From an uncultured Porphyromonadaceae bacterium (GTDB taxonomy: Bacteria; Bacteroidota; Bacteroidia; Bacteroidales; Muribaculaceae): a stretch of 7,191 bases of DNA. The stretch covers positions 1 to 7,191 of the forward strand of contig CAJJQT010000096.1 of NCBI GenBank assembly GCA_905193995.1. Direction: 5' to 3'. Positions 1 to 4,435 of the stretch are shown one piece after another. The first letter of the stretch is position 1; the number at the start of each line of letters is the position of its first letter. The notes below the pieces were generated by a model. It ran no database searches. It saw only the letters and a program-made list of their open reading frames with translations, and was not told where the DNA came from. The position numbers and the translations under genes are program-made.

Positions 1-2494
1 TGACCTTCGTGGCCTGGTTGCCCTGGCGGCGGATGTAGAGGCCCGGAGTCAGTTCGCCTTCGACGCGAACACCCTGCAGGTTGAAGAACTCAACCTCGGC
101 ATCCTGATCGACAGCTACATCAGCCACACCGCTGACGTTACCGCCCTCAACGGGATCGGGGACATTGGCCGTGCTTACTTTCTTGGTAGGCGTGGATTCG
201 TATTCGCTGATAGTGATATTGTTGGTTTCGGCAAGCGGAGCTACGCGCTGAGCGGAGGCGAATACCGGCAGTACAGCAAATGGATAAGCTATGCGAGCCT
301 CGAATTCTGCAACATGGTTGACGGTGATTCCCGATTCATTCCAAGTACCTAAGTTATTGAAATGGCAGGCAGCGCCCGTGTGGCCTTCGCGCCAGTAAAC
401 ACTTGCATTCGGCTCGTCGCTCTTGACGGTCCAGTACATATTCTGAGGCGCATTTTCGGGCACTACATAATAGATGACATCAACTTTGTTATCATCTTTC
501 TTTACATACTCGACATCGATCTTGCCTTCATTGTTGTGCAGAACGGGATCAGATTCGATATTGGGCCAGCCGGAAACTTCGCTTACTACGATATTCTCGC
601 CATTATAGCTCAGAGTGAATTTACCATCCTTATTGTAGGGGAACTGGCTCAAAGGCGCATTCATTTCAGCCACACCAATTTCTTTGTCCATGAAAGAAAC
701 CTTGAAATTGGAATAGTCATTTTCCTCAATAGGCTGACCACCTACATAAATAGTAGGCTTGAAAGTCATCACGTTGGCATGACCATAGCTATATTCAACA
801 GCATCGCCAAGAGCAACAACACCCGAAGCAGTAATCTTCTCCTTGGTGTAGGTAACGGTGATGGTGTTGATTTTATATGCACTGTTTGAACCATTGGTTA
901 AAGTTACCTTTCTTACCAAACTTTTAGCATCATAAGAATATTTACCTGAACCTAAACCGGTAACTTCGGATGTCGGTTTAGCTGTAAATCCTACTGAAGC
1001 TCCATCAAGTACTATATTGGTTATATAGCAATTAAGAGGCACTACGACATCAAAAGATGCTGTTTTATTAACGCGTAACTCATAGCTGTCGCCTGATTTC
1101 CACTGACGATAATTACCAGAAAACATTAAAGTAATATCTTCAGACTTTATATTATTTACTATTGTTTCGAAATTACCGCTGCTTCCTGACTGTGGTGTCA
1201 TACCATACGCACCTGCAATAGTAAAGTCGTAGGTGGCGACAATTTCTTCGGTCTGGGGTTCTTCGAGGACAACGCTGAAAGTGATTTCTGCACTTGTATG
1301 ACCGGTAAGAGCGGCTTCAATGTTATATTCGCCTTCTAACTGAGGTACGAATTTATTATTATTATCAAGCGTTATTTTTTCACCATTGGGATCCGATATC
1401 AAAACTTCCTTTGCACCGATGGTAATTACTTCGATAGCTATACCCTTAACGAGTGTAACATTTTGTCCATTTTCGACAACCTTGCCGGCAGCCATGACAG
1501 TCAGAGTCGGATCGGCAAGAGTAATCATGATCATGCCTTCTGTCGATTCATTGCCATTCTTAGCCGTTACAGTTATAATTGCATCTTCTTTTATATCTAT
1601 TGTAGCTGTATTGCTTTCGACTGTCGAAATTTCATCATTTACACCAATTTCAAGAGAGGTGGCATTAACTGCTGAAACAGTAAGTTGAGAATTATAAGGC
1701 AGAGTAACATCTTCGTCCGTTAAAACTTCTTCGCCTACTTTGAATACGGGAGCATCAGGCTTTACCTCGGGAACAGTGATTGTGAATGTTGCAGAAGCGG
1801 GTTCTTCGGTTCCTACCCAAGCTTTAACGGTAGCAGATTTGGTAAGGGTGAAAGTAACAGGAGAAGTGCCTTCCTGCTGTGCTTCGTCACCAATAGTATA
1901 GAATACCTTAGTGCCTTCTACAGCATTTTCTTCTGCATCAAGAGCAGTAAGAATAACTTCTTTGCTGTTTTCGAAAGTACCACCCTCTGCCGGGTTGATA
2001 GCTACATGAGTTGCCTGAACAGCATCCTTATAATTAACCGTTATAGATTTTATATAGCTTCTTTTTGTAGCACTTACATTAATAGTAGTTATTTTGCTAC
2101 CATTCAGATCATAAGTATAATCTGCTAATGATGTTCCTGATATGTTCTTATTAACACCATTTATTGAAATAGAAGAGTTATCAGAGCCATAACCTGCGGC
2201 GTTTATTACTATTGAAGTAGCTTCAACTTGACCTGCATCAGAGAGATTAATAGTAAAAGAACCATTTTTACTAGAACTACTCAGTTTTATGCCATTTTTT
2301 CCTTTATACGCCTTATTAATATTTGTAATTGAAAGAACGTTAGCTGCGCCTTCAGTTATATAATCAAGAAATGCACTTGATGTAATATCATTAGTTGCAT
2401 CAGATGAACTCGTGTTGAAAGTTATTGTGTAACTATCAGCCGAAGCTGTGATAACACCAACCAGCAACGCGAAAAGAAGTAGAACTTTTTTCAT
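1..2494 (-). CDS. Large secreted modular beta-sandwich protein with C-terminal sorting-type tail (3' end outside window)
   Basis: An unbroken minus-strand reading frame gives 831 codons from ATG at 2494-2492 to the window edge, without a stop. Residues 1-19 are a signal peptide (MKK, hydrophobic core, ASA before D20) with no lipobox Cys, so export without lipidation is expected. Visible modules: beta-rich module about 20-157; a segment about 160-240 resembling the chitobiase/beta-hexosaminidase C-terminal-like repeat ('INPAEGGTF', 'VFYTIGDE', 'TVKAWVG'); Ig-like strands about 245-415; a second module like the first, about 418-553; an unassigned C-terminal region 554-800; and a tail from 801 (VEFFNLQGVRV, then GLYIRRQGNQATKV). 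The tail resembles type IX secretion (Por-secretion) C-terminal signals, suggesting surface display or release; that depends on whether the host has that system. The tail normally ends a protein, so only a few codons are probably missing. No catalytic domain is recognisable; glycan or surface binding is a guess. The leader is A-rich with no Shine-Dalgarno site. Confidence 0.88.
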   Translation of the reverse strand, partial: MKKVLLLFALLVGVITASADSYTITFNTSSSDATNDITSSAFLDYITEGAANVLSITNINKAYKGKNGIKLSSSSKNGSFTINLSDAGQVEATSIVINAAGYGSDNSSISINGVNKNISGTSLADYTYDLNGSKITTINVSATKRSYIKSITVNYKDAVQATHVAINPAEGGTFENSKEVILTALDAEENAVEGTKVFYTIGDEAQQEGTSPVTFTLTKSATVKAWVGTEEPASATFTITVPEVKPDAPVFKVGEEVLTDEDVTLPYNSQLTVSAVNATSLEIGVNDEISTVESNTATIDIKEDAIITVTAKNGNESTEGMIMITLADPTLTVMAAGKVVENGQNVTLVKGIAIEVITIGAKEVLISDPNGEKITLDNNNKFVPQLEGEYNIEAALTGHTSAEITFSVVLEEPQTEEIVATYDFTIAGAYGMTPQSGSSGNFETIVNNIKSEDITLMFSGNYRQWKSGDSYELRVNKTASFDVVVPLNCYITNIVLDGASVGFTAKPTSEVTGLGSGKYSYDAKSLVRKVTLTNGSNSAYKINTITVTYTKEKITASGVVALGDAVEYSYGHANVMTFKPTIYVGGQPIEENDYSNFKVSFMDKEIGVAEMNAPLSQFPYNKDGKFTLSYNGENIVVSEVSGWPNIESDPVLHNNEGKIDVEYVKKDDNKVDVIYYVVPENAPQNMYWTVKSDEPNASVYWREGHTGAACHFNNLGTWNESGITVNHVAEFEARIAYPFAVLPVFASAQRVAPLAETNNITISEYESTPTKKVSTANVPDPVEGGNVSGVADVAVDQDAEVEFFNLQGVRVEGELTPGLYIRRQGNQATKV
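2435..2494 (-). other. Signal peptide region of the secreted protein
   Basis: The first 19 residues are a short positive start (MKK), a Leu/Val/Phe-rich core and a small-residue AxA-type site (A17-S18-A19) before D20. This is a classical signal peptidase I pattern. No Cys follows the core, which argues against a lipoprotein. The presence of the signal also supports the ATG at 2494 as the true start. Confidence 0.85.
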
Positions 2495-2594
2495 ACGATG
2501 ATTGATTTTTTGGTTTATTATTTAGGTTGATTAGATTGATTTCTGACTGAACTTTGTTTATGCCTTATAAATAATGTGGAGGAGGAAAGTGAGG
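2495..2594. other. Gap between XRE gene and secreted-protein gene; no clear promoter or terminator
   Basis: The 100 bp between the XRE stop and the secreted-protein start are AT-rich. On the minus strand I see no good TAnnTTTG box (best is a poor TATTTATA) and no hairpin followed by a T-run. The two genes may be co-transcribed, or the downstream gene may have a promoter I cannot recognise. Confidence 0.4.
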
Positions 2595-2873
2595 TCATGT
2601 TTCGGCTGCGCGGAGCATCTCGGGGGTGAGGGTGATGCGGCGGCCGCCGATCTTAATCTGCAAGGAAATATCGTCGCGGGCCGGACATTCAAAAAAGTCG
2701 GTTATCGGCGTATCGAGCATTTCTGACATCTGACCGAGGGTATCAATGGAGGGATAGCGCCGGCCGGTGATCCAGCCCGAAACCGTCATGGCCGACACTC
2801 CGAGCCGACGGGCCATTTCGACCTGCGTAACCTGCTTTTGCTTAAATATTTGGCGTAATCTCAACTTGACCAT
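2595..2873 (-). CDS. Small XRE/Cro-family helix-turn-helix DNA-binding protein, 92 aa
   Basis: Residues about 4-62 form a lambda-repressor-like (HTH_3/XRE) domain: 'TQVEMARRLGVS' (16-27) is helix 2 and the turn, 'MTVSGWITGRRYPS' (29-42) the recognition helix and following turn, and 'LGQMSEMLDTPITDFFE' (46-62) the closing helices. A short tail (63-92, 'ISLQIKIGGRRITLTPEML') follows and has no recognised domain. The frame stays open upstream to an ATG at 2936, but a perfect -7 box (2909-2916) lies inside that extension, the extra 21 residues do not look like an HTH protein, and the domain starts right after the ATG at 2873, so I use that start. It probably represses or activates transcription; its target cannot be read from sequence. 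It lies 100 bp upstream of the secreted-protein gene on the same strand and next to the possible replication origin, so either could be regulated by it, but nothing here shows this. Confidence 0.85.
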   Translation of the reverse strand: MVKLRLRQIFKQKQVTQVEMARRLGVSAMTVSGWITGRRYPSIDTLGQMSEMLDTPITDFFECPARDDISLQIKIGGRRITLTPEMLRAAET

Positions 2874-2908
2874 CAGAGAGGAGTAATGCGTTAGATACGT
2901 TACGGATG

Positions 2909-2916
2909 CAAAGGTA
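2909..2916 (-). promoter_or_regulatory. Bacteroidota -7 promoter box for the XRE gene
   Basis: On the minus strand this reads TACCTTTG, an exact match to the Bacteroidota primary sigma factor -7 consensus TAnnTTTG. It predicts transcription starting near 2902-2905 and a leader of about 30 nt before the ATG at 2873. The -33 position (around 2932-2940, a G-rich stretch) is a poor match to TTTG. Because transcription would start downstream of the ATG at 2936, this site decides in favour of the shorter protein. Confidence 0.7.
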
Positions 2917-2987
2917 CGAAAAATGTGTAGGTTCACCCCCCGATAGTTAAATTATGTTAATTTATACAAGTTAGATTTATAATGGAT

Positions 2988-3020
2988 GGAATGAAGGCGA
3001 GGACGCCTTCACTCCTTTTT
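2988..3020 (+). terminator. Rho-independent terminator-like hairpin, plus orientation
   Basis: Left arm 2988-2999 (GGAATGAAGGCG) pairs with right arm 3004-3015 (CGCCTTCACTCC) over 12 positions with one A-C mismatch and a 4-nt AGGA loop, followed directly by five T (3016-3020). This is a good intrinsic terminator for plus-strand transcription. No plus-strand gene ends just upstream, so what it stops is unclear; antisense transcripts from the XRE region are one possibility. It could instead be a protein-binding inverted repeat. Confidence 0.6.
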
Positions 3021-3024
3021 GCGG

Positions 3025-3046
3025 TGTCAATAACTATGTCAATAAC
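3025..3046 (+). repeat. Tandem direct repeat TGTCAATAAC, 12-bp period
   Basis: TGTCAATAAC occurs at 3025-3034 and again at 3037-3046, two bases apart. Read on the other strand each contains TTATTGACA, two mismatches from the DnaA box TTATCCACA. The spacing, close to one helical turn, would put the two sites on nearly the same DNA face. Confidence 0.7.
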
Positions 3047-3179
3047 GTGTTGAAAAGGGTCGCCGAAGTGTTGAAAACCGGGGTGGAGGAAAATGAGGCG
3101 AAAGGCTTTTTTACACGTGAGGGAGCGTTTTTAAGCCTATTTTATACATAATCATGCGGTCTGTTAGCGAAGAATTTAT

Positions 3180-3187
3180 TAACTTTG
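3180..3187 (+). promoter_or_regulatory. Bacteroidota -7 promoter box, probable nadA promoter
   Basis: TAACTTTG matches the Bacteroidota -7 consensus TAnnTTTG exactly. The -33 region near 3155-3160 has no clear TTTG. Transcription would begin near 3192-3195 and leave a leader of roughly 210 nt before nadA. A weaker alternative (TAAAGTTTG at 3210-3218, one base too long, with TTTG at 3184-3187 as its -33) cannot be excluded. Confidence 0.55.
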
Positions 3188-3257
3188 CACATTATTAACA
3201 TGGTGTAGATAAAGTTTGGAATAAATTGATTGCCAACGAAAACGCACGTTGATAATG

Positions 3258-3266
3258 TGTGGATAA
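3258..3266 (-). promoter_or_regulatory. Perfect DnaA box (TTATCCACA)
   Basis: The plus strand reads TGTGGATAA, the exact complement of the consensus DnaA box TTATCCACA. Directly before it is GTTGATAA (3248-3255), giving two TTATC-type boxes in the same orientation 11 bp apart, as often seen in origin arrays. A single perfect box could also be a DnaA transcriptional site. Confidence 0.6.
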
Positions 3267-3403
3267 CCTGAGCCTGTAGTTCAATAACCCAAAAAAGCAA
3301 GAAAACGGCCGGAAAGTTATTGTACATTTTCAACACGCATTATTATTGTTGTCTTTTTTATGGCTAAAATTTTTTTCCTTTAAAATATAGAAAAAATAAA
3401 AAA

Positions 3404-4354
3404 ATGGATGTTGAAAAGCTCGCCCCGCAGCAGCTCGCCGAAGAGATAAAGAAGCTGAAGAAGGAAAAGAAGGCCGTCATACTGGCCCATTATTATCAGC
3501 AGGGCCCGATCCAGGACATAGCCGACTACATAGGCGACTCGCTGGCACTGGCCCAAAAGGCGGCGACCATCGAGGATGCCGACATCATAGTGATGTGCGG
3601 CGTGCACTTCATGGGAGAGACCGTGAAACTGCTCTGCCCCGGCAAGAAGGTGCTGGTGCCGGACCTCGAGGCCGGCTGCTCGCTGGCCGACAGCTGTCCG
3701 GCCGAGGACTTCCGCCGCTTCATCGAGGAGCATCCGGGCCACACGGTGGTGTCGTACGTCAACACGTCGGTCGGAGTGAAGGCGCTGACGGATGTGCTGG
3801 TCACCTCGGGCAACGCCCGCAAGGTGATAGATTCGCTGCCGAAGGATGCCAAGATAATCTTCGGACCCGACCGCAATCTGGGCAACTACATAAACAGTCA
3901 GACCGGCCGGCAGATGGTACTGTGGGACGGCGCCTGCCATGTTCACGAGAAATTCTCGCTCGAAAAGATACTCGAGCTGAAGAAGGAGCATCCGGGAGCC
4001 GAACTGCTCGTGCATCCCGAATGCCGCCGGCAGCTGGTAATGATAGCCGACAAGGTCGGATCGACCGCGGCGCTGCTCGACCATGCCCGCAAGTCGCAGG
4101 CCCGGGAATTTATCGTAGCCACCGAGAGCGGCATCATCCATCAGATGCAGAAGGACTGCCCGGAGAAGACATTCATACCGGCACCGCCGACTGATTCGAC
4201 CTGCGGCTGCAACGACTGTAACTATATGAAGCTGAACACGATGGAGAAGCTTTACCGCTGCCTGCGCGACGAGAAGCCTGAGATAGAAGTTGATCCGGCT
4301 CTGGCCGAGCGCGCCCGCCGCCCCATAGAGCGGATGCTGGAGCTGAGCAAGTAA
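3404..4354 (+). CDS. nadA: Quinolinate synthase A
   Basis: This 316-residue protein is complete and of normal length for NadA. It condenses iminoaspartate (from NadB) with dihydroxyacetone phosphate to give quinolinate in de novo NAD synthesis, in the cytoplasm, using an oxygen-sensitive 4Fe-4S cluster. Visible family motifs: AHYYQ (28-32), GDSLALA (44-50), CGVHFMGET (65-73), PDLEAGCSLADSC (86-98), YVNTS (118-122), GPDRNLG (154-160), the WDGACHVHE segment (174-182), HPECR (204-208), ATESG (239-243) and CGCNDCNYMKLNT (267-279). By family pattern the three cluster ligands should be C92, C178 and one of the C-terminal cysteines, probably C272. The ATG at 3404 follows an A-rich leader, typical of Bacteroidota. 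nadB and nadC are not in this window. leuS follows 81 bp downstream on the same strand. Confidence 0.97.
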   Translation: MDVEKLAPQQLAEEIKKLKKEKKAVILAHYYQQGPIQDIADYIGDSLALAQKAATIEDADIIVMCGVHFMGETVKLLCPGKKVLVPDLEAGCSLADSCPAEDFRRFIEEHPGHTVVSYVNTSVGVKALTDVLVTSGNARKVIDSLPKDAKIIFGPDRNLGNYINSQTGRQMVLWDGACHVHEKFSLEKILELKKEHPGAELLVHPECRRQLVMIADKVGSTAALLDHARKSQAREFIVATESGIIHQMQKDCPEKTFIPAPPTDSTCGCNDCNYMKLNTMEKLYRCLRDEKPEIEVDPALAERARRPIERMLELSK

Positions 4355-4435
4355 ATATAAAATTTAGAATTGAGAATGCATAATTAAGAATTATTGGACC
4401 AATTAGACTAATAAGACCAATCAGAACGATATAAT
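4355..4435. other. nadA-leuS spacer, AT-rich, no promoter or terminator seen
   Basis: The 81-bp spacer consists of low-complexity AATT/AGAATT-type sequence (about 4361-4392) followed by a 9-bp tandem repeat. I see no TAnnTTTG box and no hairpin with a T-run, so read-through from nadA into leuS is plausible. Co-transcription is inferred, not shown. Confidence 0.5.
4393..4428 (+). repeat. Four degenerate copies of a 9-bp tandem repeat
   Basis: The units are ATTGGACCA (4393-4401), ATTAGACTA (4402-4410), ATAAGACCA (4411-4419) and ATCAGAACG (4420-4428), with a consensus near ATTAGACCA. The array ends 7 bp before the leuS ATG and so lies in its translation-initiation region. Length variation by slippage is possible. 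Confidence 0.7.

Larger units (their letters stand above)
2874..3403. other. 530-bp divergent intergenic region with no gene
   Basis: No credible protein gene is seen here. From left to right it holds the XRE leader and promoter, a terminator-like hairpin (2988-3020), a tandem TGTCAATAAC pair (3025-3046), two GTGTTGAAAA copies (3047-3077), a loose AGGCTT/AAGCCT inverted repeat (3103-3108 and 3133-3138) enclosing the palindrome CACGTG (3114-3119), the nadA promoter box (3180-3187), DnaA-box-like sites (3192-3266), a third 10-mer in reverse orientation (3327-3336), and an AT-rich stretch running into nadA. A 64-codon minus-strand frame (3336-3142) has no family features and overlaps these sites, so it is not called. 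Confidence 0.7.
3020..3417. other. Candidate chromosomal replication origin (oriC)
   Basis: The stretch contains one perfect DnaA box (TGTGGATAA, 3258-3266), a one-mismatch box (TGTAGATAA, 3204-3212) and two-mismatch boxes at 3025-3033, 3037-3045, 3048-3056, 3069-3077, 3192-3200, 3247-3255 and 3327-3335. An AT-rich tract at about 3340-3405 could be the unwinding element. Genes point away on both sides, as is usual at an origin. DnaA-box clusters next to AT-rich DNA are the established signature of bacterial oriC. Two-mismatch matches arise easily in AT-rich DNA, so the case rests mainly on clustering and layout. dnaA itself is not in the window. Confidence 0.5.
3047..3417. repeat. Dispersed short repeat GTGTTGAAAA (three copies plus one 9-bp match)
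   Basis: The 10-mer GTGTTGAAAA is found at 3047-3056 and 3068-3077 (plus orientation, 21 bp apart) and reversed at 3327-3336. The 9-bp core TGTTGAAAA also occurs at 3409-3417, inside the first codons of nadA. Reversed, the core is TTTTCAACA, two mismatches from the DnaA box. Confidence 0.7.

Noticed and set aside
362..889. Plus-strand open frame (175 codons) opposite the secreted protein
   Set aside because: It is antisense to a continuous secreted-protein frame, has no start context and no domain.
3306..3311. Palindrome CGGCCG in the nadA leader
   Set aside because: Only six bases long with no T-run or paired site; too short to call an operator or terminator.
3142..3336. 64-codon minus-strand frame in the intergenic region
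   Set aside because: No family resemblance, no promoter or leader, and it overlaps the nadA promoter box and the DnaA-box cluster.
3360..3383. Mini-frame MAKIFFL before nadA as a possible leader peptide
   Set aside because: Seven codons in an AT-rich tract occur easily by chance, and there is no attenuator hairpin after it.
3380..4141. Minus-strand open frame (253 codons) opposite nadA
   Set aside because: nadA on the plus strand is complete with all cluster cysteines; the antisense frame is a shadow.
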